This document shows, in pieces, positions 53,314-62,639 of a stretch of 64,000 bases of DNA; position 1 is the stretch's first letter, and each line of letters opens with the position of its first letter. The DNA lies in NCBI RefSeq assembly GCF_011300215.1, contig NZ_CP049866.1, positions 2,977,001 to 3,041,000 on the forward strand, given 5' to 3'. A model generated the notes under the pieces. It had not been told where the DNA came from and did not search any database. It saw nothing but the letters and a program-made list of their open reading frames with translations. Source of the stretch: Nocardioides piscis. GTDB taxonomy: Bacteria > Actinomycetota > Actinomycetes > Propionibacteriales > Nocardioidaceae. The position numbers were made by a program, and so were the translations under genes.

Positions 53314-53388
53314 TCAGCGGCTGCGGAGCTTTCCAAGGACAGCGAGGACGACGACGACGGCCAGGACGATGAGCAGGATCTTGATCAC
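53314..53388 (-). CDS. Very small membrane protein, 24 aa
   Basis: GTG 53388 opens a 24-codon frame encoding one hydrophobic helix (IKILLIVLAVVVVLAVLGK) and a basic end LRSR. It starts 29 bases after the arc stop on the same strand and ends 3 bases from the methyltransferase stop. The clean helix and basic tail suggest a real small membrane protein; the function is unknown. Confidence 0.5.
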   Translation of the reverse strand: MIKILLIVLAVVVVLAVLGKLRSR

Positions 53389-53417
53389 GAGATTCTCTTC
53401 TCTGTGGGGGGTGCCGG

Positions 53418-55163
53418 TCAGAGGTACTGACCGGTGTTGGCGACCGTGTCGATCGATCGACCCGGTTCGGTGCCCTGCTTGCCGGTGATGAGGGTGCGGA
53501 TGAAGACGATCCGCTCCCCCTTCTTGCCGGAGATCCGCGCCCAGTCGTCGGGGTTGGTCGTGTTGGGCAGGTCCTCGTTCTCCTTGAACTCGTCGACGCA
53601 CGCCTGGAGCATGTGCTGCACCCGGACGCCCCGCTGTTGCTGCTCGAGGAGGTCCTTGATGGCCATCTTCTTGGCACGGTCGACGATGTTCTGGATCATC
53701 GCGCCCGAGTTGAAGTCCTTGAAGTAGAGGACCTCCTTGTCACCGTTGGCGTAGGTGACCTCGAGGAAGCGGTTCTCCTCCGACTCGGTGTACATCCGCT
53801 CGACCGTCGCCCGGATCATCCCGCTGACACAGGCCTCGGCGTCGCCGCCGAACTCGGCGAGGTCGTCGGCGTGCAGGGGCAGGTCCGCGGTGAGGTACTT
53901 GGTGAAGATGTCACGCGCGGACTCGGCGTCGGGACGCTCGATCTTGATCTTCACGTCGAGCCGTCCGGGACGCAGGATGGCCGGGTCGATCATGTCCTCG
54001 CGGTTGGACGCACCGATGACCAGGACGTTCTCGAGAGTCTCGACACCGTCGATCTCGCTGAGCAGCTGCGGGACGATCGTGTTCTCCACGTCGGAGGAGA
54101 CCCCCGAGCCACGGGTGCGGAAGAGCGAGTCCATCTCGTCGAAGAACACGATGACGGGCGTGCCCATCGAAGCCTTCTCGCGGGCCCGCTGGAAGACGAG
54201 CCGGATGTGGCGCTCGGTCTCGCCGACGTACTTGTTCAGCAGCTCGGGACCCTTGATGTTGAGGAAGTAGGACTTCCCGGATGCACCTGTCTTCTCTGCG
54301 ACCTTCTTGGCGAGCGAGTTGGCGACTGCCTTGGCGATCAGGGTCTTGCCACAGCCAGGGGGCCCGTAGAGCAGCACGCCCTTGGGGGGCTTGAGCTTGT
54401 GCTCCTTGAAGAGGTCGGGGTAGAGGTAGGGCAGCTCGACCGCGTCGCGGATCGCGTCGATCTGGGTGACCAGGCCGCCGATCTGGGAGTAGTCGATGTC
54501 GGGGACCTCCTCGAGGACCAGCTCCTCGACCTCCGACTTCGGCACCCGCTCGTAGGCATAGCTGGCGCGCCCGTCGAGCAGCAGCGAGTCGCCGGCCTTG
54601 GGCAGCTCCTCGAGCAGCGGCGCGGCGAGGCGCACCACACGCTCCTCGTCGGCGTTGGCGATGACGAGCGCACGCTGGCCGTCCTCGAGGAGCTCCTTGA
54701 ACATCACCACCTCGCCGACCTGCTCGAACTCCAGCGCGGCGACGACGTTGAGCGCCTCGTTGAGCATGACCTCCTGGCCCTTGACCAGGGCGTCGAGGTC
54801 GACAGCCGGGCTGACGTTGACCCGCAGCTTGCGCCCGCCGGTGAACACGTCGACCGAGTCGTCGTCGTTGCGACCCAGGAAGGTGCCGAACCCGGCCGGC
54901 GGCTGGGCGAGCCGGTCGACCTCTTCCTTGAGCTTCATGATCTGGTCGCGGGCCTCGCGAAGTGTCTGGGCGAGCCGCTCGTTCTGGCTCGTGACGGCTG
55001 CGAGCGAGCGTTGCGTGTCGTTGAGCCGCAGCTCGAGCCCGCGCGAGTGCCCGGGTGCCTCGGTGAGCCTTCGGCGCAGGTCGTGGACCTCGGCCTCCAG
55101 GAAGCGCACCTGCGTGGCCAGCTCCTCGGGACCCATTCCGCCAGTGGGAGTCGAATCGGACAT
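53418..55163 (-). CDS. arc: Proteasomal AAA ATPase ARC (Mpa)
   Basis: A 581-aa ring ATPase that captures Pup and threads substrates into the 20S core. It has an N-terminal coiled coil (about 15-90), OB domains (to about 230), Walker A GPPGCGKT, Walker B FFDEMDS and a C-terminal end G-Q-Y-L, the penultimate Tyr motif that docks in the core. ATG 55163 has a strong SD (AGGAGGT, 55171-55177). Confidence 0.97.
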   Translation of the reverse strand: MSDSTPTGGMGPEELATQVRFLEAEVHDLRRRLTEAPGHSRGLELRLNDTQRSLAAVTSQNERLAQTLREARDQIMKLKEEVDRLAQPPAGFGTFLGRNDDDSVDVFTGGRKLRVNVSPAVDLDALVKGQEVMLNEALNVVAALEFEQVGEVVMFKELLEDGQRALVIANADEERVVRLAAPLLEELPKAGDSLLLDGRASYAYERVPKSEVEELVLEEVPDIDYSQIGGLVTQIDAIRDAVELPYLYPDLFKEHKLKPPKGVLLYGPPGCGKTLIAKAVANSLAKKVAEKTGASGKSYFLNIKGPELLNKYVGETERHIRLVFQRAREKASMGTPVIVFFDEMDSLFRTRGSGVSSDVENTIVPQLLSEIDGVETLENVLVIGASNREDMIDPAILRPGRLDVKIKIERPDAESARDIFTKYLTADLPLHADDLAEFGGDAEACVSGMIRATVERMYTESEENRFLEVTYANGDKEVLYFKDFNSGAMIQNIVDRAKKMAIKDLLEQQQRGVRVQHMLQACVDEFKENEDLPNTTNPDDWARISGKKGERIVFIRTLITGKQGTEPGRSIDTVANTGQYL

Positions 55164-55188
55164 GAGCGTCACCTCCTGATTGATTTGG

Positions 55189-55194
55189 ACATTA
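55189..55194 (-). promoter_or_regulatory. Possible arc -10 box (TAATGT)
   Basis: TAATGT on the minus strand lies about 25 bases before ATG 55163. Unlike pup and dop, arc would have a short leader with a strong ribosome binding site. Confidence 0.3.
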
Positions 55195-55273
55195 CCCATG
55201 CTGCGGTGATCGGTGCGTCGAAGCGCTCGAGTGTTGGTCACGAATTGGCTGCGGTATGGCGACGAGCCGCCGC

Positions 55274-55831
55274 TCAGCCCAGTGAGTCCTCGGGGTCGTT
55301 GAGCCGCCGGATCGCGCGGAGCTCGGTAGCAGTGAACTCCCCCGAGGCCTCCAACGCCCGCTGCAGCACCCCCGACTTGCGGGCGATGTAGGTGTCGATG
55401 TCCATCCCGGGGTGCTCGGCCAACGCCAGCTTCACCTCGGCATAGGCGTCGCGGAGGGCCGCGTCGCGGCGCAGGGTGTCGCGCACGGCGAGGTGGTTGC
55501 GAACGTTGACGGTGTCCTCCACGCACACGTACACGTGGCGTGCAGGCGCATCGTCCGGGGGGTGGAAGGCCTCACGGTCGGCGACGCCGAGGTCGCCCCG
55601 GTGGACGTAGCCGACCTTCACGAGAGCCGCCACGGCTGCCCCGACGTCGGCTCGCGGGACGATCACGTCGATGTCGAGGATCGGCTTGGCCGCCAGGCCC
55701 GGGACAGAGGTGGATCCCACGTGCTCGACCCGGGCCCGCGGCACGGTTGCCAGCGCCGTACGAAGGTCGTCGGCAACCCGCTCGAACTCGACCCGCCACT
55801 GCGGCGACCAGGGGACGACCCGGACGCTCAC
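55274..55831 (-). CDS. GrpB family (UPF0157) nucleotidyltransferase-like protein
   Basis: A 185-aa protein of the GrpB/UPF0157 family, related to nucleotidyltransferases: [40 protein letters not shown] and [20 protein letters not shown] are diagnostic. The function is unknown. GTG 55831 overlaps the trmI stop by four bases. Confidence 0.9.
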   Translation of the reverse strand: MSVRVVPWSPQWRVEFERVADDLRTALATVPRARVEHVGSTSVPGLAAKPILDIDVIVPRADVGAAVAALVKVGYVHRGDLGVADREAFHPPDDAPARHVYVCVEDTVNVRNHLAVRDTLRRDAALRDAYAEVKLALAEHPGMDIDTYIARKSGVLQRALEASGEFTATELRAIRRLNDPEDSLG

Positions 55832-56817
55832 TCGACCCCGTCCTGGCCCTCGCCCTCGGGCTCGGGCAACGGCGGGAGGTCGGACGGCCGGGGGCCGGTG
55901 TAGTCGCGGCCGTAGGCACCCGGTGCGGGTCGGCGGGTCTTGCGCGGCGGCCGCTCCCCCGGTGCCATCCGGCGTGCGGTGACCAGGAAGGCGGTGTGGC
56001 CGATCATCTTGTGGCCGGGCCGCACGGCCAGTCCCTCGACGTGCCAGTCGCGCACGAGGGACTCCCAGGGCTGTGGCTCGGTGAACCCGCCGTGGACGCG
56101 CAGGGTCTCCACGACCCGGGAGAGCTGGGTGGTCGTCGCGACGTAGGCGCAGACGATGCCGCCCGGGACGAGCTTCTCGGCGGCGACGTCGATGCAGTTC
56201 CACGGGTCGAGCATGTCGAGGATGATCCGGTCGACCTGGCCCTCCAGCTCGAGGAGCCCGACCTTGAGGTCGCCGAGGCGCAGGTCCCAGGCGGGGTGCG
56301 AAGAGCCCTCGGGGGCGTTGAAGAACTGGTCGACGTTGCGCTTGGCGACCTCGGCGAACTCCTCCCGCAGCTCGAACGAGGTGACGCGTCCCCACGGCCC
56401 GACGGCCCGCAGGAGCGAGCAGGTCAGGGCCCCGGATCCTGCCCCGGCCTCGACCACGCGAGCGCCCGGATAGATGTCGGCCAGCGCCACGATCTGGGCA
56501 GCGTCCTTCGGATAGACGACGGCTGCGCCGCGCGGCATCGAGACGACGAACTCGGACAGCAGCGGGCGGAAGACGAGATATTCGCCGCCCGCCGAGGACG
56601 TGACCGTGAAGCCTTCGTCGCGACCGATCATCTCGTCGTGGTCGAGGTGCCCCTTGTTGGAGAAGAAGCGCTTGCCTGCCGTGAGCTCGAAGTTGTGCTT
56701 GCGCCCCTTCTGGTCGATCAGGCGCACCCACTCACCCACGCGCAGCGGGCCGCGGTGGACGCCGGACCAGGCTTCTGCGGGAACGTCGGGGCTGGTCGGC
56801 AGCGGGGTCTCGGACAT
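55828..56817 (-). CDS. trmI: tRNA (adenine-58-N1)-methyltransferase TrmI
   Basis: A 329-aa SAM enzyme that makes m1A58 in tRNA. Segments RGPLRVGEWVRLIDQKGRKH, VVEAGAGSGALTCSLLRAVG and ILDMLDPWNCIDVAAEKLVPGG are typical. The C-terminus is Pro/Arg-rich. In actinobacteria it often lies beside the proteasome genes. TAGGGT (56825-56830) is 7 nt before the ATG. Confidence 0.95.
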   Translation of the reverse strand: MSETPLPTSPDVPAEAWSGVHRGPLRVGEWVRLIDQKGRKHNFELTAGKRFFSNKGHLDHDEMIGRDEGFTVTSSAGGEYLVFRPLLSEFVVSMPRGAAVVYPKDAAQIVALADIYPGARVVEAGAGSGALTCSLLRAVGPWGRVTSFELREEFAEVAKRNVDQFFNAPEGSSHPAWDLRLGDLKVGLLELEGQVDRIILDMLDPWNCIDVAAEKLVPGGIVCAYVATTTQLSRVVETLRVHGGFTEPQPWESLVRDWHVEGLAVRPGHKMIGHTAFLVTARRMAPGERPPRKTRRPAPGAYGRDYTGPRPSDLPPLPEPEGEGQDGVE

Positions 56818-56824
56818 GCCCGGA

Positions 56825-56830
56825 ACCCTA
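56825..56830 (-). promoter_or_regulatory. TAGGGT -10 box before trmI
   Basis: TAGGGT on the minus strand, 7 nt before ATG 56817; predicts a leaderless trmI-grpB mRNA. Confidence 0.45.
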
Positions 56831-57985
56831 GTGGGCGGCGCGGAAAGCCTTGTCAACGTCGGCGGTCGCAAGAACGCCGAGGACGGAGCCGTCGGCCTCG
56901 ACCAGGAGGTATTCCTCGGCCGGGTGCTGGCTGATCGCCATCACCAGCTCCTCGCCTGCGATCGTGGCGGGCAGGGTCAGCCCATCATCGAGCGTGCGCG
57001 CCACGGCGCTCACCGCGATCCACGGTCGTCGCTCCTCGGGGGTGGCCAGCACTGCCGTCTCGTTCACGATCCCCGTCGGCGTCCCGGAGGCCGTGACCGT
57101 CACGATGCTGCCGGCACCGGCCTCCTCGGCCCGTCGGACGGCCTCGGCCAGTGGAGTGTCCTCTGGTACGGCGAGCGCCCGCCGGGCGAGTGGTCGCGCG
57201 ACGAGCAGCGGCAGCCGTCGCCGGAGCTTGGCGTGCGCCATCGAGGCGGTGGCACCGGTCCACAGGAAGAGCGCCAGCACGATCACCAGGAGGTAGTCGA
57301 AGAGCGTCGGAGTGACGCCGAGAACCTCGTACTGAACCAGCGGCCACGTCAGCACAGCCAGCGCGGTGAGCCTGCCGCCCCAGCCGGCGACGACGGTGCC
57401 GGTGGTGGAGTCGCCGGAGAAGCGCCACACGGCCGCCTTCAGGACTCGCCCGCCGTCGAGCGGGAGCCCCGGCACGAGGTTGAGCACGCCGATCAGCAGG
57501 TTGGCCCCGGCCAAGCCCTCGACCGCGACCCGGACCAGCCCCTCGGGGAGCACGAACCAGGCTGCCACTGCTGCCAGACCGACTCCGATCGACGTCAGGG
57601 GACCGACAACCGCGATCCAGAACTCCTGCCTCGGGCTCCGCGCCGGGGCGTCGATCTCGGTCATGCCGCCGAGGAAGTGCAGCGTGATGGAGTTGACCCG
57701 GAAGCCGAAACGCTGCGCCATGACGGCGTGGGAGGCCTCGTGGAGCAGCACCGAGAGATAGAGGACAACTGCGAAGACCAGCCCGGCGACGTATTTCCAC
57801 GCACCCAGACCGGGCTCGACCTGCTCGATGCGCGGGGCGATCGAGAACGAGATCAGGGCCGCGATGATGAACCACGAGCTCGTCACCAGGACGTCGATGC
57901 CGGCAACGGAGCCGATCCGCATCGTCCCTGCCGGTCGACCTTGCCTGGGCTGCTGCGCCTGGCCGGGCGCTCGGGGGTCGGTCAC
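56828..57985 (-). CDS. Site-2 protease-like M50 metallopeptidase with CBS domains
   Basis: A 385-aa membrane protease. The zinc motif H-E-A-S-H is in LLHEASHAVMAQ and the third ligand in NLVPGLPLDGGRVL. About six membrane segments are followed by a CBS pair (about 240-385). It resembles Rip3 of M. tuberculosis, which cuts membrane-bound anti-sigma factors; the target here is unknown. GTG 57985 has TAGAGT 6 nt upstream. Confidence 0.92.
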   Translation of the reverse strand: MTDPRAPGQAQQPRQGRPAGTMRIGSVAGIDVLVTSSWFIIAALISFSIAPRIEQVEPGLGAWKYVAGLVFAVVLYLSVLLHEASHAVMAQRFGFRVNSITLHFLGGMTEIDAPARSPRQEFWIAVVGPLTSIGVGLAAVAAWFVLPEGLVRVAVEGLAGANLLIGVLNLVPGLPLDGGRVLKAAVWRFSGDSTTGTVVAGWGGRLTALAVLTWPLVQYEVLGVTPTLFDYLLVIVLALFLWTGATASMAHAKLRRRLPLLVARPLARRALAVPEDTPLAEAVRRAEEAGAGSIVTVTASGTPTGIVNETAVLATPEERRPWIAVSAVARTLDDGLTLPATIAGEELVMAISQHPAEEYLLVEADGSVLGVLATADVDKAFRAAH

Positions 57986-58043
57986 GTTCCGACTCTAGGC
58001 GCCGGCCCGGAATCGGCGGCGGATGGCTGTCGGTGGGCCGTCA

Positions 58044-58049
58044 TAGGGT
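58044..58049 (+). promoter_or_regulatory. TAGGGT -10 box before the RecB-like gene
   Basis: TAGGGT, 6 nt before ATG 58056, divergent from the protease gene; predicts a leaderless mRNA. Confidence 0.45.
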
Positions 58050-58055
58050 TCGACC

Positions 58056-58916
58056 ATGGTCAGCAGCTCGCCCGCCGAGGTCGTCTCCACACCGGTCGAC
58101 GGTGTGGAGGTCCTGGGCGCCCTGTCGCCGAGCCGGGCGAGCGACTTCATGACCTGTCCCCTGATGTATCGCTACCGCACGATCGACCGGCTCCCCGAGG
58201 AGCCCTCCGCAGCGGCCGTGCGCGGCACGCTGGTCCACAAGGTCCTCGAAGACCTCTTCGACCTGTCCGCTGCCGACCGCACCCCGGCGCGCGCCGCCGA
58301 CATGCTCGTGCCGGCCTGGGACGAGATGCTCTCGGCCATGCCTGAGCTCGCCGAGATGTTCGCCGGCGAGGGCCCTGACGTCGCGTCCTGGCTCACCAGC
58401 TGCCGCGAGGTCCTGACGACCTACTTCACGCTCGAGGACCCCCAGCGGCTCGAGCCGGCCGAGCGCGAGACCTATGTCGAGGCCGTGCTCGACAGCAGGC
58501 TGCTGCTGCGCGGCTTCGTCGACCGGCTCGACGTCGCGCCGGACGGCCGGATCAGGGTGGTGGACTACAAGACGGCAAAGTCGCCCGGCATCGAGTTCGA
58601 GGCCAAGGCGCTGTTCCAGATGCGCTTCTATGCGCTCGTGCTGTGGCGCACCCGCGGCGTGGTGCCGTCGATGCTCCAGCTGGTCTATCTCGGCAACGGC
58701 GAGATGCTGCGCTATGAGCCGGACGAGGCCGACCTGCTCGCCACCGAGCGCAAGGTCGAGGCGATCTGGCAGGCGATCAGGGCCTGCGACGAGGCCCAGG
58801 ACTGGCGGCCGAGGCGGTCGGCGCTGTGCTCGTGGTGCTCCTTCAAGCAGCACTGTCCGGAGTTCGGCGGGTCGGTCCTGCCTATACCTGAAGCTCCGCC
58901 AGGTCCGGGAGCGTGA
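58056..58916 (+). CDS. RecB-family / Cas4-like exonuclease
   Basis: A 286-aa PD-(D/E)XK nuclease. SPSRASDFMTCPLMYRY opens the domain, and VDRLDVAPDGRIRVVDYKTAK carries the D...D-Y-K catalytic residues. One N-terminal Cys (CPLMY) and three C-terminal cysteines (CSWCSFKQHC) probably bind a [4Fe-4S] cluster as in Cas4/AddB. No CRISPR genes are present, so a DNA-repair role is likely. Overlaps the convergent HAD gene by 35 bases. Confidence 0.91.
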   Translation: MVSSSPAEVVSTPVDGVEVLGALSPSRASDFMTCPLMYRYRTIDRLPEEPSAAAVRGTLVHKVLEDLFDLSAADRTPARAADMLVPAWDEMLSAMPELAEMFAGEGPDVASWLTSCREVLTTYFTLEDPQRLEPAERETYVEAVLDSRLLLRGFVDRLDVAPDGRIRVVDYKTAKSPGIEFEAKALFQMRFYALVLWRTRGVVPSMLQLVYLGNGEMLRYEPDEADLLATERKVEAIWQAIRACDEAQDWRPRRSALCSWCSFKQHCPEFGGSVLPIPEAPPGPGA

Positions 58917-59540
58917 GTCCCTCGAGGGTGTCGCGGAAGACCCTGCGCTCCCCCTCCAGGATCGGCACGTGGTTGGGAACGCACAGCACCAGGCAGCCCG
59001 CCGCCACGGCCGACTCGGCGCCCGTGTTGGAGTCCTCGATCGCCATGCAGTCGCCCGCTTCGACGCCCAGGGCAGCCGCGGCGGTGAGATAGGGCTCGGG
59101 GTGCGGCTTGCCGAACTCCACCAGGTCTCCGGTCACCACGGCGCCGAAGCAGCCGTCCGGCAGCTGGTCGAGGATCGGGGCGACGAAACGCTGCCACGAC
59201 ATCGTGACCAACGCACAGGGGACGCCGGCGGCATGCAGGTCTGCGAGCAGCTCCCGGGCTCCCGGCCGCCACGGCACCCGTTCGCTGACCCGCGCCACGA
59301 CCCCGTCGAGGAGCTCGTCGACGATCTCGGCCGGCGTGCGGTCGATGCCCATGTGCTCGCGGATGTAGGACCCGCTGACGAGCAGGTCGTTGCCGACGAG
59401 GTTGAGCGCGTGGTCCTGCGACCAGGTGCCGCCGTGCTTCTCCGCCATCGCGAACTCCGTGGCGATCCAGTAGGGCTCGGTGTCGACGAGGGTGCCGTCC
59501 ATGTCCCACAGGACGGCCGCGGGCCACTGAGCTGGGTCAT
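58882..59540 (-). pseudogene. HAD family phosphatase, frameshifted near the start
   Basis: A beta-phosphoglucomutase-like HAD hydrolase. From ATG 59502 it reads MDGTLVDTEPYW to the stop, but this start would drop the nucleophile Asp that comes just before it (W-D-M-D-G-T). The full motif is open upstream without a start codon. One added base at the GGG run 59521-59523 joins ATG 59540 (M-T-Q-L-S) to P-A-A-V-L-W-D-M-D-G-T, giving 219 aa and length divisible by three. GKPHPEPYL and IEDSNTGAESA are the later motifs. The substrate is unknown. Confidence 0.85.
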
Positions 59541-59703
59541 TGAGGAGCTGACCTGCAGGTCCACTCGGAAGTGCGGTGTTCAGGATGTCCTCCAGGAGGC
59601 TTCGAGCAATGGTTGCATGCAGTCAGCGACCCTAGGTCGAAGATGTGCCGCATCGACCATCGTCGAGGTGGACCCACGGCACAGCCCGGTGGTCCTGCGT
59701 ATG

Positions 59704-61082
59704 TCACAGGTGCACCCGTTCCAGATGACGCGGGACGACGGCGTTCCATCCGAGCTCGTCGGCCAGCCGACCCGCCAGAGTCCACGCAGCATCCACCTCG
59801 CCATGCACCACGTAGGCCGTGACCGGCGGCTTCATGGCTGAGAGCCACTGGACCACCTGATCGGCGTCGGCGTGGGCAGAGTAGGCATTGGTCACATGGA
59901 TCTCGGCGCGGACGGGGACGTAGCGGCCGTGGATCTTGATCTGCTTGGCTCCGTCGACCAGTGCGCGCCCCGGGTCCCAGGCACCTGGAACCCGGTCAGG
60001 ATCACGCTGTTGCGCGAGTTCGGGAGCTGGTGTCTCAGGTGGTGCAGCACCCGGCCGCCGGTGGCCATGCCGGAGGCCGACACGATGATGCAGGGCTTGC
60101 CCGGCCGGTTCAGCTTCTCGGCTTCCTCGATGCTCGGTGCCAGCTGCAACCGAGTGGGCCGGTACGCCGTGCTGGACAGGGTGACCTCCGGACGAAGCTG
60201 CGGGTCGTGCCCCGCGATCGCCTTCTTGTAGACATCGAGCGCCCGCAAGGCCATCGGGCTGTCGACGTAGACCGGGACCGACGGGATTCGGCCCTCGGTC
60301 TCCAGCCGCGCCAGGATCATCAGCAGCACGAAGGTGCGGTCCACTGCGAACGCGGGCATCAGGACGACCCCGCCCCGCTTGATGGTGCGGGTGATGGCGC
60401 CGGCCAACAGGTCGTCATTGTCCGGCTCGTGCTGCCGGTCACCGTAGGTCGACTCCACCACCACCGTGTCGGCATCATGGGGCGGCTTCGGAGGAAGCAG
60501 CAGCGGGTGGCCCTGGCGTCCGACGTCACCGCTGACGAGCAGCCTGGAGCCCCCCACATCCAGCTCGGCGTAGGCCGATCCGAGAACGTGCCCGGCAGAG
60601 CGCAGCTCCAGACCGACCGCGTCCACGATGTTGATCGGCAGGTCGGGCTCCACAGGGGTGAGCAGGTCGATGGCCTTCTCCGCGTCACCGGAGTCGTACA
60701 ACGCAAGGGCAGGCTCGTGCTTGGAGTAACCCCCTGCCTGGGCGTGCGCCGCGTCACTCTCCGCTATGTGCGCCGAGTCGCGCAGGACGATCGCAGCGAG
60801 CTCCGCGGTCGCGGGCGTGCAGTATGCCGGCCCGGTGAATCCGTTCCTGACCAACAGCGGGAGATATCCGGTGTGGTCCAGGTGGGCATGGGTGAGGACG
60901 ACAGCGTCCACCTTCGCCGGGTCCACGGACAACGGCTCCCAGTTGCGACGACGCAGCACGCGCTCACCCTGGAAGAGCCCGCAGTCGACCATCACCCGAA
61001 CGTCACCGGTGTCGACGAGGAACTTGCTCCCGGTGACGGTCCGGGCCGCGCCCATGAACGTCAATGAGGTGCGATCGTGCAT
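59704..61082 (-). pseudogene. Metallo-beta-lactamase/beta-CASP nuclease, frameshifted
   Basis: Together the frames give a 459-aa CPSF-like RNase. The MBL core has T-H-A-H-L-D-H, the beta-CASP domain has MPAFAVDRTFVLL and VSASGMATGGRVLHHL. The first frame fails at a C4 run (59968-59971) after G-F-Q-V-P-G-T-R-G; the second continues with R-A-L-V-D-G-A-K-Q and VTNAYSAHADADQVVQWL (the final His motif) to 59704. One added base restores a length divisible by three. ATG 61082 is chosen; 61115 is possible. Confidence 0.88.
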
Positions 61083-61208
61083 CGCTGGCCTGCCCTTCGC
61101 TCGGGATGCTGCCATCCTCCGCGTTCTCGTGGGCCTCGGACAGAGGCGTAGGTCCCCGGTTGCCCGGCGGGCCAGGCCTGGTCCGCGACAACGCCAAAGG
61201 CCTCGTGC

Positions 61209-62639
61209 TCACCGACCGAGCGCCGCCACCTCGTCCAGTCCGTCCTGGAGGGAGGTCCGCAGCACCTCCGGATCCCGAACGGCCAGCTCATCGACGTTGA
61301 CCCCGATGCAGGCCAGGTCAGCGTGCGCCAGGAGGGTCGCGGCCATGGCCACCCCCGGCAGTGACCCGAAGGGATACATGCCGAGCACCTTCGCCCCGGC
61401 CATGTAGGTGGCTCGGGGCGGGCCCTGCACCGTCGACGCCGACGCGTCCGCCGCGACACCCACTCCCAGCACGGCTGCGCCGACGCCGGAGGGCAGGCTC
61501 GCGATGCCGGGCGCGACGGCTCTGACCGCGTCGAGCGCGCGTTCGGTGTGCAGCGACAGCACCTCGCCCCGCACCGCAGCGATCCGGTCGGCGGGGTCCT
61601 CGATGCCCGCCGGGGCGGCGATCATGGCCCCGGCGAACCGCACCCCGCTCATCGGGTCCTCGGCGCGGTCGAGGGAGACGCGCAGCCGGATCGAGATCTC
61701 CTCGAGGGAGACGCCGTGGGCCGCGTGGTAGCGCTGGAGGCCCCCGGCGAACGCGGCGACGAAGGCGTCGTGGAGGGAGCCGCCGCCGATCCGCCCGGCT
61801 GCCTGCAGGTCGGCCAGCGGGCAGGAAAGCGCGAGGAACCGCCATGACCGACCGTCGCGGTCCGCCAGCAACGGCGAGGGCGGGGCCGGGAGTGAGGCGG
61901 CGAGACGGCGGACCGAGGCGGCATACCTCAACGTCTCGGCCAGCACCGTCTGCGGACGCAGCGAGGCAGACGCAGCGGCGCGCAGGCCCTGCGCCGCGAG
62001 CCGGGGAGCCGCGACGAGGTTGTCGCGCAGCCCGTCACGGGCGAGCTGGACGGTGTCGGTGGCCGGCTGCTCCTCGTCCGCCGGAAGGACAGGCTTGTCG
62101 GGGGTATGGCGCCGGGTCGCGGACTGGAGCAGTGAGAGCAGCTGCACCGTGCCCGCGCTGTCGGCGAGCGCGTGGTGGATCTTCAGGACGTAGGCCGCGC
62201 CCCCGCCGTCGAGCCCGGTGAGCAGCATCCCCTCCCAGAGCGGGCGCGACCGGTCGAACGGGCGCAGGGCGACCTGTCGGGCGACCTCGAGGACGTCGTC
62301 CATCGAGCCGCTGCCCCCGACCGGGCGACGACGGAGGTGGTAGTCGAGGGCGAAGTGGTGGTCGTCCACCCACACTGGCGACGTGGTCGGGACGGCCGGG
62401 TCCAGGACCCGCTGTCGGAGGCGACGGACCAGTGACGTCCCCCACTCGTGAGCCTCACGGAACCGTTCCCAGTCGGGTTCGCGGTCGAGCATGATCACCG
62501 TGCACGACGTGCCGGACCGGGAAGGGTGGCGCTCGGAGCGCCACGTCATCGTCTCCAGCGGGTCGAGGGCCGGCCGACGCGACCAAGCGGCGGCAGCTGT
62601 CCAGCGCTCGAGGTCGGTGGCCTGCTGGTCGTCCGTCAT
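61209..62639 (-). CDS. Wax ester synthase/diacylglycerol acyltransferase (WS/DGAT) family
   Basis: A 476-aa acyltransferase of the actinobacterial WS/DGAT family, which makes triacylglycerol or wax esters from acyl-CoA. The active-site motif is H-H-A-L-A-D-S, in which the usual final Gly of HHxxxDG is Ser; the catalytic His pair and Asp remain. Later segments NVDELAVRDPEVL fit the family. ATG 62639 overlaps the HAD-PlsC stop by four bases. Confidence 0.9.
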   Translation of the reverse strand: MTDDQQATDLERWTAAAAWSRRPALDPLETMTWRSERHPSRSGTSCTVIMLDREPDWERFREAHEWGTSLVRRLRQRVLDPAVPTTSPVWVDDHHFALDYHLRRRPVGGSGSMDDVLEVARQVALRPFDRSRPLWEGMLLTGLDGGGAAYVLKIHHALADSAGTVQLLSLLQSATRRHTPDKPVLPADEEQPATDTVQLARDGLRDNLVAAPRLAAQGLRAAASASLRPQTVLAETLRYAASVRRLAASLPAPPSPLLADRDGRSWRFLALSCPLADLQAAGRIGGGSLHDAFVAAFAGGLQRYHAAHGVSLEEISIRLRVSLDRAEDPMSGVRFAGAMIAAPAGIEDPADRIAAVRGEVLSLHTERALDAVRAVAPGIASLPSGVGAAVLGVGVAADASASTVQGPPRATYMAGAKVLGMYPFGSLPGVAMAATLLAHADLACIGVNVDELAVRDPEVLRTSLQDGLDEVAALGR

